Assembly: GCA_946188395.1 (NCBI GenBank)
Contig: CAMHUU010000005.1
Span: forward strand, 32,492 to 96,491
Reading direction: 5' to 3'
DNA from: an uncultured Prevotellaceae bacterium
GTDB lineage: Bacteria; Bacteroidota; Bacteroidia; Bacteroidales; Bacteroidaceae
DNA length: 64,000 nucleotides
Shown: positions 25,887 through 35,804 of the stretch, piece after piece
How the letters are laid out: each line of letters opens with the position of its first letter
Position numbering within the stretch: the first letter of the stretch is position 1
Made by a program: the position numbers and the translations under genes
The notes under the pieces: generated by a model
Database searches by the model: none
What the model was told of the DNA's origin: nothing
What the model saw: the letters and a program-made list of their open reading frames with translations, nothing else

Positions 25887-27947
25887 ATGAAATATTATAA
25901 TAACATCAAATCCCTCTTGTGCGGCTCGCTGCTCCTTCTGGCAGGTAATGCATCCTTCACTTCCTGTAAAGACTGGCTCGACAAGGATCCGGAATCTATC
26001 GTGGCTGAGGATGAGGCATTCAAAAACTTCCGTAATTTCCAGGGATATATCGAGGAAATCTATGACTGTATTCCCGATAAAGAGAAGGTCAACTATTGCA
26101 CCTCATGGAATTGGGGCGATGATGCAGTTCACAACCCTGAAGGCTATGCACACATGGACCACCAGGTGGACCTGGGCAACTACCGTAATGTATGGAACAA
26201 TGGCCAGCAATGGCTGAATGGTGCAGGAAGCAATGGATCGTGGGCACCCAAGTATTCACTATGGAAGGGCGCGTGGTACTGCATCCGCAAGTGCAACATG
26301 GGTATTGAGAATATCAAATCACTCGTAGGTACTGACGAGGAGCGTAACCTGTTACTCGGACAAATGTATTTCTTCCGTGCGTGGTGGCATTTCGAGCTGA
26401 TGTGCTACTTCGGAGGTCTCCCCTATATCGACGAAGCATTTGCTTCTGATGCTATTCCGGAGTTGCCTCGTCTGTCGTTCCAGGAATGCGCAGACCGCTG
26501 TGCAGAAGATTTCTTAAGAGCCTACGACTTCCTTCCTTGGGATTGGGATGAGACACTGGCTGGTATGCAGACTGAAGGAAAGAACGACCTGCGTGTCAAC
26601 AAGTTCATGGCTCTCTGCTATCTGGGCAAATGCTACCTCTGGGCAGGTTCTCCGCTCATGAAGGAGTTTGAGAAGACCAAGGACGGTGGTGTTGCTCAAC
26701 TGTTAGGTGCAAGTTCCAATGGTAAGACCTATGATTACGATATTGCTTATTGCAAGAAGGCCGCTGAGACCCTCGGCAAGGCACTTGACATGGTAGTCAA
26801 GGGAACTATCAAATACAAGCTGGTAGACTTCAAATACTCTGACATCTACAACCATACGATGGACGAAAATGCTGAGAACTGTTACTCAGACATCTTCTAC
26901 ACCACCAAGCAGAACTGGAAAATGCCAGGTTCTACGGAAGCCATCTTCCGTGGTGCATTCCCCGGCGCCAACTCTGCCAACTGGAACTGTGCCAAGATTT
27001 TTGGCCCCAAGGTTGATGGTCTCGTGGAGCATGACAACATCATCCACCACCCCACAGCCAACCTCGTCGACCAGTACGGAATGGCTAACGGACAGCCCAT
27101 CTATCTTGTCAGAAACGGCCAGTATGTGCTGAATCCCGAATCAGGCTGGGATCCTGAGCATCCCTTCCAGAATCGCGATCCCCGTTTCTATCACGATATC
27201 GTGTTCGACGGTTTCCACTATGTGATTAACAGAGAGGGTATGACCGACGCTCAGAAGTCACATATGCTCGACTATTGCTCTCTGTACACCGGTGGTGCCA
27301 TGCGTGAACTCGACCATGGTAGCAGCACGGGCTATTTCATTCAGAAGCTTGTACCTCACCAGTGTAATAAGGGCGACAAATGGTATGAGTGGGATTACGC
27401 CCTTCAGACCTACGTTCCTTACATGCGTCTGGCTGATATCTATCTGATGTATGCAGAGGCAAGAACTGCTATTGCAACAACAGTATCTGACATCAAGGAA
27501 AGACCGACCTATTGTCCGTCAATGTCGGCTGTTGAAGCAATCAACGCACTCCGCGACCGCGTCAACACCAGTGACTATCCCATGGAACATGTACAGGCTA
27601 ACCTCATGGATACCAAGGAGCACTTCATGGATGAAGTACGCCGCGAGCGCGCCGTAGAGCTTTCTTTCGAAGGCTTCCGCTGGTGCGACCTTCAGCGCTG
27701 GCTTCTCCTGACAGAGCCTCCTTACACAGTGAAATACTCTCACGAATTCGAGCGTTTGGAAACAGACGACTGGTTCTACGACGCAAAGACCTTCGAACCG
27801 CAGCATGATCCCAAAGACGCTAAGGTAGGTAACTTCCACAAGGCAGACCTCATCACACGTCGTCTGGAATCAAAGCACTACTGGTTCCCGCTTCCTGACA
27901 ACGATACTTATCTTTACGAAGGATTTAAACAGAATCCGGGATGGTAA
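25887..27947 (+). CDS. SusD-family glycan-binding lipoprotein (XusB-like)
   Basis: Cell-surface lid protein for the preceding SusC; 686 residues from ATG 25887. An in-frame extension into the susC 3' end is not credible as a start. The lipoprotein signal ends NASFTSC, so the anchor Cys is about residue 27. SusD features: CKDWLDKDPESIVAEDEAFKNF, the TPR-rich helical part with GQMYFFRAWWHFELMCYFGGLPYID, and the C-terminal VRRERAVELSFEGFRWCDLQRW block. It starts 13 bp after susC and is surely cotranscribed. Confidence 0.95.
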   Translation: MKYYNNIKSLLCGSLLLLAGNASFTSCKDWLDKDPESIVAEDEAFKNFRNFQGYIEEIYDCIPDKEKVNYCTSWNWGDDAVHNPEGYAHMDHQVDLGNYRNVWNNGQQWLNGAGSNGSWAPKYSLWKGAWYCIRKCNMGIENIKSLVGTDEERNLLLGQMYFFRAWWHFELMCYFGGLPYIDEAFASDAIPELPRLSFQECADRCAEDFLRAYDFLPWDWDETLAGMQTEGKNDLRVNKFMALCYLGKCYLWAGSPLMKEFEKTKDGGVAQLLGASSNGKTYDYDIAYCKKAAETLGKALDMVVKGTIKYKLVDFKYSDIYNHTMDENAENCYSDIFYTTKQNWKMPGSTEAIFRGAFPGANSANWNCAKIFGPKVDGLVEHDNIIHHPTANLVDQYGMANGQPIYLVRNGQYVLNPESGWDPEHPFQNRDPRFYHDIVFDGFHYVINREGMTDAQKSHMLDYCSLYTGGAMRELDHGSSTGYFIQKLVPHQCNKGDKWYEWDYALQTYVPYMRLADIYLMYAEARTAIATTVSDIKERPTYCPSMSAVEAINALRDRVNTSDYPMEHVQANLMDTKEHFMDEVRRERAVELSFEGFRWCDLQRWLLLTEPPYTVKYSHEFERLETDDWFYDAKTFEPQHDPKDAKVGNFHKADLITRRLESKHYWFPLPDNDTYLYEGFKQNPGW

Positions 27948-27951
27948 AGCA

Positions 27952-27986
27952 ATGATTAATGATTAATGATTAACAATTAATGATTA
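27952..27986. repeat. Heptamer array between susD and susC (ATGATTA type x5)
   Basis: ATGATTA x3, ACAATTA, ATGATTA in uninterrupted 7-bp phase. It fills most of the 52-bp gap inside the PUL operon. Confidence 0.85.
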
Positions 27987-27999
27987 ATAAGACAATTAT

Positions 28000-30963
28000 A
28001 TGAAAAATCTGAAAACAAATATATTTCTCTTTGCCATGCTGGCTGCATCGCCTCTGACGGTCAATGCTCAGACCGCTGACGGCGCAGATTCTACCGTGGT
28101 AAAAAAGAAAGTCCACGTTGCTTTCCGCGACAAAGATGCCGACCAGCTTCTCGGAGGTATTTCCTATGTTGACATGGAAGAGCTACAGAAGAAGGACTAC
28201 ACGATGAGTAGTCTTGAAGACATGAATGCGCTGATTGGCGGATGGAATGGCAACAACCTCTGGGGTATGGATAATGAGCGCCTCGACAATAACGACAACA
28301 GCAACCTGCCGCTCGTGATTATCGATGGTGTGAAGCGCCCGTCGAACAACGTGCTTCCTTCTGAAATCGAGCAGATCACCTTCCTCAAGGGTGCACAGGC
28401 AGTTGTGCTCTATGGTTCCAAGGGTGCCAAGGGTGCCATCCTGATTACCACCAAGCGAGGCAAGGTTGACGGTCTTCAGATCCAGGCCAACGTCAACACG
28501 GGTTTCCACTTCGCCAAGGAATTCCCTGAGTATCTGGGGTCTGCAGAATATATGACGCTCTACAACGAAGCTTGCTTAAATGACCAGCTTCCCACCGGAG
28601 TCAAGTATTCCCAGCAGGATATCTATAACCATGCTTCTGGTTTGAATCCCTATCGTTATCCCAACGTCAACTACTATTCAGACGAATATGTCCGCAAGGC
28701 CTACAACCGTTCTGAAGGAACGTTGGAGATTCAGGGTGGTGGTACGCGTGCTCACTTCTATACGAACATCAACTACTATCGCAGCGAAGACCTGATCAAC
28801 TTCGGACCGGCAAAGGATAACTATACCGACCGTTTCAGTGTACGTGGTAATGTAGACCTCGTTGTCAACAAGCTCATCAAGGGTTTTGCCAACGCCAGTG
28901 CTACATTCTATAATGAGAACAAGAACAAGGGTAATTTCTGGGGCGATGCTTCCAGCATGCGTCCGAACTTCCCGGAGAACGCAGCTCCATTGATTCCCAT
29001 TGACATGATTGACCCGAATGCCAGCAAGGCTCTTGCCATCCTTGGCAAGTCGCTGAACCTGCTCGACGGAAAGTATTTCCCCGGTGGTACGAAAGCTACT
29101 CAGACCAATGCCATTGCAGACTGCTATTTTGGCGGTAAGACAACAGGTGTAAGCCGTCAGTTCCAGTTCGATGCCGGTATCATCTACGACATGAACAAGT
29201 TCGTAAAGGGTTTGTCTTTCAAGACCTTGTTCTCGATTGACTATGCTGCCAGCTACAACCTGTCGTACAACAATAAGTACGCTGTGTTCATCCCCACCTG
29301 GAGTAACTACAACTCGGAGGATGCCATTGTGGCTCTTACCCAGCAGAACGACGAGATTGTGACTGGTCATATGTCACAGTCGGATAGTAAGTACCGCCAG
29401 ACTATCAGCTGGAATGGTCATTTCGACTACGACCACACCTTTGCTGGCAAGCATCACGTAACGGGTATGTTGCTCGCAAACATGTATACGACGACAGCCA
29501 GTGGAACTTACCACCGCTATGCCAATGCCAACTTGGGCTTACAGGCTGGTTACGACTACATGGGCCGCTACTTTGCAGACATCTCGCTGGCAGGTGTTCA
29601 TTCTGCCCGCCTTGCTCAAGGTCACCGCGAAGCAATCTCACCTTCATTCACCATTGGTTGGAACATTGCCAAGGAGAATTTCCTGAAGGATAGCTTCGTT
29701 GACGATTTGATGATCAGTGCTTCTTACAGCAATCTGAACGAAGACATCGATGTCTATATGGGTGAGAAATACTTCTACCTTTACGATGCTTTGTGGTCAA
29801 CAGCCGGTAGCGGTTTCTCTTGGAATGAAGGTACAACAACAAACCTGACCTATTCGACAACGGGTAGCAATCCGGAACTTGACTTCATCCATCGTAAGGA
29901 ATTCTCAGTAAGTCTCCGTGGTTCATTCTTCAATAAGTTGATCTCCACTGAGCTTACCTTCTTCAATACCGATTTGGACGGCTTTATTATCCAGAATCCA
30001 TCTTCATTCCCATCACACTTGGCAGGTGGTCTTTCTGGTGGTTCATTCAAGCCCGCCATCAACAACAACATTCAGAACCGAAAGGGTCTTGACTTCAGCA
30101 TCACTGCTCAGAAGAAGTTTGGTCAGGTTCACGCTAAGCTCGGTGTCGTAGGAACTTATTTCACGACAAAATGGAAGACATTTGACGAAACCATCGATCC
30201 CAAAGCTCCCAACAAGTACACGGAGGGTCAAGCCCTTGATGCACTCTGGGGTTACAACTGTATAGGTTTCTATACGTACGATGACTTTGACTACAATGCA
30301 GAGACTGACAAGTACACATTGAAGAAAGGTGTCCCCTCTTCAAGACTTGGCGGTAACATCATGCCTGGTGACTTGAAGTATGAGGATGTGAACGGTGACG
30401 GTATCATCAACAACCAAGACATGGTTGTTCTTGGCAAGTCAGGTAGCGTTGTTATTTTGGACAACAATGGTAATCCTACCAACACGGGATTGGGTAACAT
30501 CGGTACTCCCTGGACTCTCGGCGTGAACCTCACGCTCAAGTATAAGAACTGGACATTGTTCGTGCTTGGTAATGGTCAGTTCGGCGGTAAGGGACTGATG
30601 AACGGCAGTTACTACTATATGAGTGGAGATGCCAAGTACTCAGTCAATGCCCGTGGCCGTTGGACTCCTCAGACAGCTGATGTAGCTACTCATCCTCGTC
30701 TGACAACGATGAGTCACGCTCACAATGCTGCATCCTCTTCTTTCTGGCTCTACAGCACGGATCGTTTCAATCTTCGCAAGGTACAGCTAACCTACGACTT
30801 CCCGAAGGAAATGTTCGAAGGCAAGATTGTAAAAGCGCTCTCAGTTTATGTAAACGGAAATGACCTCCTCACTTTCTCGAAGTATCGCAAGATGATGGAG
30901 ACAAGCGTTGGCTGGGCACCTCAGACTCGTTTCTACAATCTCGGTGTTAAGGTAACTCTCTAA
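28000..30963 (+). CDS. Second SusC-family transporter lacking the usual N-terminal domain (XusC-like)
   Basis: A 987-residue TonB-dependent transporter. The signal peptide ends TVNAQ. The carboxypeptidase-regulatory domain and a recognisable TonB box are absent: the mature protein begins with KKKVHVAFRDKDADQLLGG and goes directly to a plug (LPLVIIDGVKR, EIEQITFLKGAQAVVLYGSKGAKGAILITTKRG). The barrel follows and ends FYNLGVKVTL. The plug lacks the RGxxS part and has an Asn/Asp-rich loop instead. It is the second transporter of a tandem SusCD pair; this reduced form is likely partnered by the following SusD. Confidence 0.92.
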   Translation: MKNLKTNIFLFAMLAASPLTVNAQTADGADSTVVKKKVHVAFRDKDADQLLGGISYVDMEELQKKDYTMSSLEDMNALIGGWNGNNLWGMDNERLDNNDNSNLPLVIIDGVKRPSNNVLPSEIEQITFLKGAQAVVLYGSKGAKGAILITTKRGKVDGLQIQANVNTGFHFAKEFPEYLGSAEYMTLYNEACLNDQLPTGVKYSQQDIYNHASGLNPYRYPNVNYYSDEYVRKAYNRSEGTLEIQGGGTRAHFYTNINYYRSEDLINFGPAKDNYTDRFSVRGNVDLVVNKLIKGFANASATFYNENKNKGNFWGDASSMRPNFPENAAPLIPIDMIDPNASKALAILGKSLNLLDGKYFPGGTKATQTNAIADCYFGGKTTGVSRQFQFDAGIIYDMNKFVKGLSFKTLFSIDYAASYNLSYNNKYAVFIPTWSNYNSEDAIVALTQQNDEIVTGHMSQSDSKYRQTISWNGHFDYDHTFAGKHHVTGMLLANMYTTTASGTYHRYANANLGLQAGYDYMGRYFADISLAGVHSARLAQGHREAISPSFTIGWNIAKENFLKDSFVDDLMISASYSNLNEDIDVYMGEKYFYLYDALWSTAGSGFSWNEGTTTNLTYSTTGSNPELDFIHRKEFSVSLRGSFFNKLISTELTFFNTDLDGFIIQNPSSFPSHLAGGLSGGSFKPAINNNIQNRKGLDFSITAQKKFGQVHAKLGVVGTYFTTKWKTFDETIDPKAPNKYTEGQALDALWGYNCIGFYTYDDFDYNAETDKYTLKKGVPSSRLGGNIMPGDLKYEDVNGDGIINNQDMVVLGKSGSVVILDNNGNPTNTGLGNIGTPWTLGVNLTLKYKNWTLFVLGNGQFGGKGLMNGSYYYMSGDAKYSVNARGRWTPQTADVATHPRLTTMSHAHNAASSSFWLYSTDRFNLRKVQLTYDFPKEMFEGKIVKALSVYVNGNDLLTFSKYRKMMETSVGWAPQTRFYNLGVKVTL

Positions 30964-31006
30964 TAAGGAGTTAAAGAAGTTAAGAAGTTAAAGAAGTTAG
31001 AAGAAT

Positions 31007-32827
31007 ATGAAGACAAGAAATATTATATTCTATTTAATTGGTCTCCTCGTTTTCTGCTCGTGCGACGATATGTTCGAACCTGCAGACGAAAACAACCGAC
31101 AGGAGGATGCCATGTATGAGGAGTCAAAGTATGCAGACGGACTGTTGATGTACGGCTATGGTCGTCTTCCATATCTTACGACTACCCAGACCGACATTGC
31201 CACAGACGATGCTGTCACCAACCAAAAGAACAGCAGCTATCTGAACATGGCAACGGGCACATGGGCTGCAGACAACGACCCGATGTCTCAATGGAACAAC
31301 TGCAAAGACGGTATCCAGTATATCAATCTTTTCCTCTCTAAAGTTGAGAAGGTGAAGTGGGCTCCTAGTGCAAAATCCAAGCAGCAAATGTTCATAGACC
31401 GTCTGAAGGGTGAAGCATTCGGACTTCGTGCTCTGTTCTATTACTATCTGCTGATGGCTCATGGTGGTTATGCAGACGATGGCATACTCTATGGTGTACC
31501 CCTGCTGACTGTTGCCGAGGACGGTAGTTCCGACTTCAACCAGACACGCGCCACTTTTGCCGAGTGTGTACAGCAATGTTATGCCGACTGCGACAGCGCT
31601 ATGGCACTGCTCCCTGCAGAGTATGAAAACATCAAGACCGATAGTGAGATTCCCGCAAAATACAAGGAATTGGGTGCTTATCTGACCAACTACAACCTTG
31701 TGTTTGGTGACAAGGCCAAAGGTCTCTTGTCCGGTAAGGTCGCCGAGGCCATCAAGGCTCAGGTTGCCCTGCTCGCTGCAAGTCCCGCCTTCCGCGACCA
31801 GAGCGGTGTATCTTCTGAGGAAGCAGCAAGACTTTGCGGCAATGTTCTCAAGCACAATGGTGGATTAGAAGGATTCGACCCCACAGGTAACAAGGACTGG
31901 TTCATGTCTGCCTATAAGACTATGATTGAGACTACGGAGAATCCTGAGATTCTATGGCGCGAGGACCGTCGAAAGAATGCTTCTCAGGAAACCGATAACT
32001 TCCCGCCAACGGTGTATGGAAACGGTCGCGTCAATCCTTCGCAGAATCTCGTCGATGCCTTCCCCATGCGAAGTGGTCTTCCTATCACTGATGCCAAATC
32101 CGGCTATAACCCACAGGATCCTTATACAGGCCGTGATCCACGTCTTGCTGAAACCGTCCTCTATAATGGTATGACATTAAGGAAGACTGAAATCATTACG
32201 GGAAGATATCCGAACAATAATAACGAATCGATCGACAACATTAACGACAACAGTTATTCTACTCGTACAGGTTATTACCTGAAGAAGCTTCTCCGCGATG
32301 ATGTCAATCCTCTGACAAGTTCTCTCATCGAACAGCAGCACATCTATCCGCGTATCCGTTATACGGAAATCTACCTGGCATATGCTGAAGCAGCTAACGA
32401 TGCCTGGGGACCGAAGGTCGACGGTGCTGGTGTAGGCTTCTCAGCTTACGATGTCATCAAGGCTATCCGTCAGCGTGCCGGACTTGCTACTGACGAGATT
32501 GGCATGCCACTTCCCGAAGGTGACACTTATCTTGAAGAGTGTGCTGCCGACAAGACGAAGATGACCAACCTGATCCGTAACGAGCGCCGTATTGAGCTTT
32601 GCTTCGAGAACAAGCGTTTCTGGGATCTCCGCCGTTGGCAGATGCCCATCAACGAGAGTGTAAAGGGTATGCAGATTGACCGCAACGAAACGACAGGCGA
32701 ACTCACCTATACCATCATCAATGTCGAGGATCGCAATTTCGACAGCTCTTATCAGTGGTACGGTCCCATTCCCAAGAGTGAAGTACTTAAATGGAGCAAT
32801 CTCAAGCAAAACAAGGGTTGGAATTAA
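31007..32827 (+). CDS. Second SusD-family lipoprotein (XusD-like)
   Basis: A 606-residue surface lipoprotein with signal ending VFCSC. SusD features: helical repeats with GEAFGLRALFYYYLLMAHGG, GRDPRLAETVLYNG, the C-terminal IRNERRIELCFENKRFWDLRRWQMP block and a final SNLKQNKGWN, a typical SusD ending. It follows the second SusC by 43 bp that contain AAGTTAA-like short repeats. It is presumably the lid of that transporter and binds a different xylan-chain feature than the first SusD. Confidence 0.94.
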   Translation: MKTRNIIFYLIGLLVFCSCDDMFEPADENNRQEDAMYEESKYADGLLMYGYGRLPYLTTTQTDIATDDAVTNQKNSSYLNMATGTWAADNDPMSQWNNCKDGIQYINLFLSKVEKVKWAPSAKSKQQMFIDRLKGEAFGLRALFYYYLLMAHGGYADDGILYGVPLLTVAEDGSSDFNQTRATFAECVQQCYADCDSAMALLPAEYENIKTDSEIPAKYKELGAYLTNYNLVFGDKAKGLLSGKVAEAIKAQVALLAASPAFRDQSGVSSEEAARLCGNVLKHNGGLEGFDPTGNKDWFMSAYKTMIETTENPEILWREDRRKNASQETDNFPPTVYGNGRVNPSQNLVDAFPMRSGLPITDAKSGYNPQDPYTGRDPRLAETVLYNGMTLRKTEIITGRYPNNNNESIDNINDNSYSTRTGYYLKKLLRDDVNPLTSSLIEQQHIYPRIRYTEIYLAYAEAANDAWGPKVDGAGVGFSAYDVIKAIRQRAGLATDEIGMPLPEGDTYLEECAADKTKMTNLIRNERRIELCFENKRFWDLRRWQMPINESVKGMQIDRNETTGELTYTIINVEDRNFDSSYQWYGPIPKSEVLKWSNLKQNKGWN

Positions 32828-32855
32828 AGTTTAAAATGTAAAGTTTAAAAAATTA

Positions 32856-34070
32856 ATGATGATGAAACTTAAGAATTATATATACGGAGTAGCCTTGGGA
32901 GTTTTCTCTCTCGCCTTTGCATCGTGCTACAATGCAGATAAAGAATTTCCAGACTACGAAAATGGAACTACAGCCTACTTCGCTTATCAGTTCCCTGTTC
33001 GTACCCTTGTACTTGGTAACGACATATACGACAACACACTGGATAACGAGCACAAATGCCGCATCTGGTCTACCATGGGCGGTGCCTATGGCGGACGCGA
33101 TGCTGTTGTGGGCATCGTTGTCGCAGATACACTCTGCAACAATCTCTACTTTGTAGACGAAGGCGGAAACCCGGCAGAGCCTGTGCGTCCTATGCCACAG
33201 TCATACTACAATCTGCTGTCTAATTCCATTCCTTATAATGGTGATTCTCGCGGCTATGTAGAGGTACAGTTTACTGATGACTTCTTCAAAGATCCCAAAT
33301 CGGTGGAGAACACCTATGTCATTCCTTTGGTCATGACGACCGTATCAGGCATCGACCGCATTCTGACGGGCACGCCTCGTGAAGGTCTCTCTCCCGCTCG
33401 CACCAACACGGAGGATTGGGATATTCTGGCAAAGGACTACGTGCTTTACTGCGTGAAGTACATGAACCCTTGGCAGGGAAAATACATCCGTCGTGGTGTG
33501 GACAACGTGACAGAAAAGGGTAATACCACTACTGTGGTTCGCAAGGACTTCTCATTGGTCAACACCGACCTCGAGCATTACAAGGAGAACCCTGTCAACG
33601 CCAACGACGAGGTATGCGGTATCACCACTAAGAACATGACGCAGGCCATCTTCCCGGTATCGTTCAATATCGGTAAGGATGCACATGGAAACAGACCATC
33701 TCAAAAATGTAGTCTTTTGCTCACATTCAGTGGTGACAATTGTGTCATTACCAGCGAAGACGAGGATGTGCCTTCTACCGGTTCTGGAGAATTTATCGTC
33801 AAGGGAACTGAGAAGCCCGAATATAAGGACTACCAGTGGGGCAGCATGAACGGACAGCCTGTTCAGCGCGACATTCTCCGTTTGTCTTACAATGTGACCT
33901 TCAAGAAAGGTAGAGTCATCGGTAAATATACTGTGAAAGAAGGTAATAAAGAAGTAGAAAAGGACTGGATCCTTGAGGACGATATTACTATTTCGACCAC
34001 AGATACGATGGTTGTTCAGACGCGTGAGTCAAACCAGAAAATATTCTTCTCACCAAAATACGTTAAATAA
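32856..34070 (+). CDS. XusE-like surface lipoprotein (DUF5627/DUF1735 type)
   Basis: A 404-residue lipoprotein (signal ending AFASC, anchor Cys about residue 23) that follows the second SusD. The first half has an immunoglobulin-like DUF1735-type pattern (TTAYFAYQFPVRTLVLG, YVEVQFTDDFFKDP, NTYVIPLVMTTVSG) and the second half a beta-rich binding module (YKDYQWGSMNGQPVQRD, LRLSYNVTFKKG). This matches the position and general structure of XusE in Prevotella xylan loci. It probably binds glycan at the surface; no catalytic motif was seen. Confidence 0.8.
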   Translation: MMMKLKNYIYGVALGVFSLAFASCYNADKEFPDYENGTTAYFAYQFPVRTLVLGNDIYDNTLDNEHKCRIWSTMGGAYGGRDAVVGIVVADTLCNNLYFVDEGGNPAEPVRPMPQSYYNLLSNSIPYNGDSRGYVEVQFTDDFFKDPKSVENTYVIPLVMTTVSGIDRILTGTPREGLSPARTNTEDWDILAKDYVLYCVKYMNPWQGKYIRRGVDNVTEKGNTTTVVRKDFSLVNTDLEHYKENPVNANDEVCGITTKNMTQAIFPVSFNIGKDAHGNRPSQKCSLLLTFSGDNCVITSEDEDVPSTGSGEFIVKGTEKPEYKDYQWGSMNGQPVQRDILRLSYNVTFKKGRVIGKYTVKEGNKEVEKDWILEDDITISTTDTMVVQTRESNQKIFFSPKYVK

Positions 34071-34088
34071 TCATAGGAGGCTAAGAAT

Positions 34089-35744
34089 ATGAATACATTA
34101 TTTAGAAACATATCTCTGATGTTGGCAGCAGGTGCAATGGCCGTTTCCTGTGCAGACTATAACGAGACGAATAATTTCTATGCCGAGCCCGATCCTTCAG
34201 TAGTCATTCCTTATCAGGACCTGGCTCCTGTCAAGACCTACATCGACAGAATCCAGTATCCTAACATGACGCTTGGCGCCCTGCTCAAGGTATCAGAATT
34301 CAACAAGCAGGAATTGGCCCATGCTGCAGCAGTAACCAATTTCGACAATGTTGCTTTCGGAACCACGCTGATGTCAGGAGCCATTGTCAACGCCAGAGGC
34401 GTGATGAACTTCCTCGACATGAAGGACCTTCTGGACCATGTAGAGGAAATCGGTGGCGAGGTATTCGGCAGTCCGCTCTTTGCGAATGCCAATCAGGCTG
34501 ACGAGTGGCTGGCAACGCTGACTGCTCCTATCGAGATTCCTGTGGACTTCGTTGAAGGAAAGACTGTTGACTTCAATACCAAGAGTGTAGGTGCCTATGA
34601 CGGTACAGTAGAAAAAGGTAAGGCTTCTATCGTGAAATACGACAATCAGAATGTACTTCGAATCAATACGAAATCAGATGTTCGCATCATCGAAGGTTTC
34701 GAAGCTGACCCTCTTGCCAAGTACACCACTACTTTCTGGGCAAGAGCCGATAAGGACATATCTTTCACCATAACCTTCTCTGGCCAAAAGGTCGATGGTC
34801 CCGCTTCTGAAGGAAAGTGGACTATCAAGCAAGGCAAATGGACTAAGTTTGTCATAGAGAGCCAAAGTGCAGCGGACGAAACCAATGGTTACCTGAGAAT
34901 TGAGAACGGTCTTAACGGCGTCCTCTATATCCAGAAGGTACAGGTCGGTTATTACCCCGACAACCACCGTCCGCAGACCGCACAGGAGCTGAACGACACT
35001 GTTAACTATGCTGTCAATGCCTGGTGCGATGGTGTGATGAAGATCAACGAGGGCCGCATCAAGTCCTTCGACCTGATTGACGAGGCTTTGGACCCCAATG
35101 CAGAGTTGGAGAATGGCATGCTAGACCTCAAGCACTCTACCGACAAGATATTCTGGCAAGACTACCTTGGCAGCGAGAACTATGCTCCGGCAGTTGCAAA
35201 AGCAGCAAGCAGAGCATTCGCAGAGTTTGGCGGCGAAGCTTCAGAGCTGAAGTTCTTCATCAGCGAGTCTGGCCTTGACGACGCCAAGAAATTCGAGAGT
35301 CTCAAGTACTGGATTACCATCTGGGACAACAATGGTGCAAAGATTGACGGTATCAATGCCAAGCTGAACCTCAGCTATAGCGAGGATGCTGCCACGCAGG
35401 CTGCCAACGAGGCCACTGTGAAAACCCTCCTTAACAACCTTGCTACTACAGGCAAAATGGTTCGTCTCTCTAATTTCGACATCAAGTATCAGGATGCAGA
35501 AGGCAAAAGCGTTACAGCAGCTAACATCACAGAAGCCCAGCGTCAGAAGCTGGCCGATTACTATGGCTTTGTCATCAAGCAATATGTGGCCATTATTCCT
35601 AACGACAAGCAGGCTGGCATCTGTAAGGGCAACATGGTTGACACGGGCGATCCTGTAGGTCTCTGGTCTAAGGACAGTAAGACTCAAGACTGGGTGCGCA
35701 ACGCTACTTACAAGGCATTCTGCGATGCACTGAGTGGAAAGTAA
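34089..35744 (+). CDS. GH10-like xylan-binding lipoprotein without catalytic nucleophile
   Basis: A 551-residue lipoprotein (signal ending MAVSC). The fold order matches GH10 xylanases that carry a carbohydrate-binding module inserted after the third strand: N-terminal barrel part (about 40-150, AVTNFDNVAFGTTLMSG), a beta-sandwich module (about 152-300, ending YIQKVQVGYYPDN), then the rest of the barrel. The acid/base region reads FDLIDEALD (Glu332, family WDVVNEAL), but the nucleophile block ITELDI is LSNFDI, with Asn462 in place of Glu, and the substrate-site HTLVWH block is GSPLFAN. It is therefore probably a non-catalytic surface glycan-binding protein derived from a Xyn10C-like enzyme. 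Confidence 0.75.
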   Translation: MNTLFRNISLMLAAGAMAVSCADYNETNNFYAEPDPSVVIPYQDLAPVKTYIDRIQYPNMTLGALLKVSEFNKQELAHAAAVTNFDNVAFGTTLMSGAIVNARGVMNFLDMKDLLDHVEEIGGEVFGSPLFANANQADEWLATLTAPIEIPVDFVEGKTVDFNTKSVGAYDGTVEKGKASIVKYDNQNVLRINTKSDVRIIEGFEADPLAKYTTTFWARADKDISFTITFSGQKVDGPASEGKWTIKQGKWTKFVIESQSAADETNGYLRIENGLNGVLYIQKVQVGYYPDNHRPQTAQELNDTVNYAVNAWCDGVMKINEGRIKSFDLIDEALDPNAELENGMLDLKHSTDKIFWQDYLGSENYAPAVAKAASRAFAEFGGEASELKFFISESGLDDAKKFESLKYWITIWDNNGAKIDGINAKLNLSYSEDAATQAANEATVKTLLNNLATTGKMVRLSNFDIKYQDAEGKSVTAANITEAQRQKLADYYGFVIKQYVAIIPNDKQAGICKGNMVDTGDPVGLWSKDSKTQDWVRNATYKAFCDALSGK

Positions 35745-35804
35745 ATAAACTAACATAATTTATTATTTAATTCATTTTTATTATTAATCTAAATTATTTC
35801 TATT

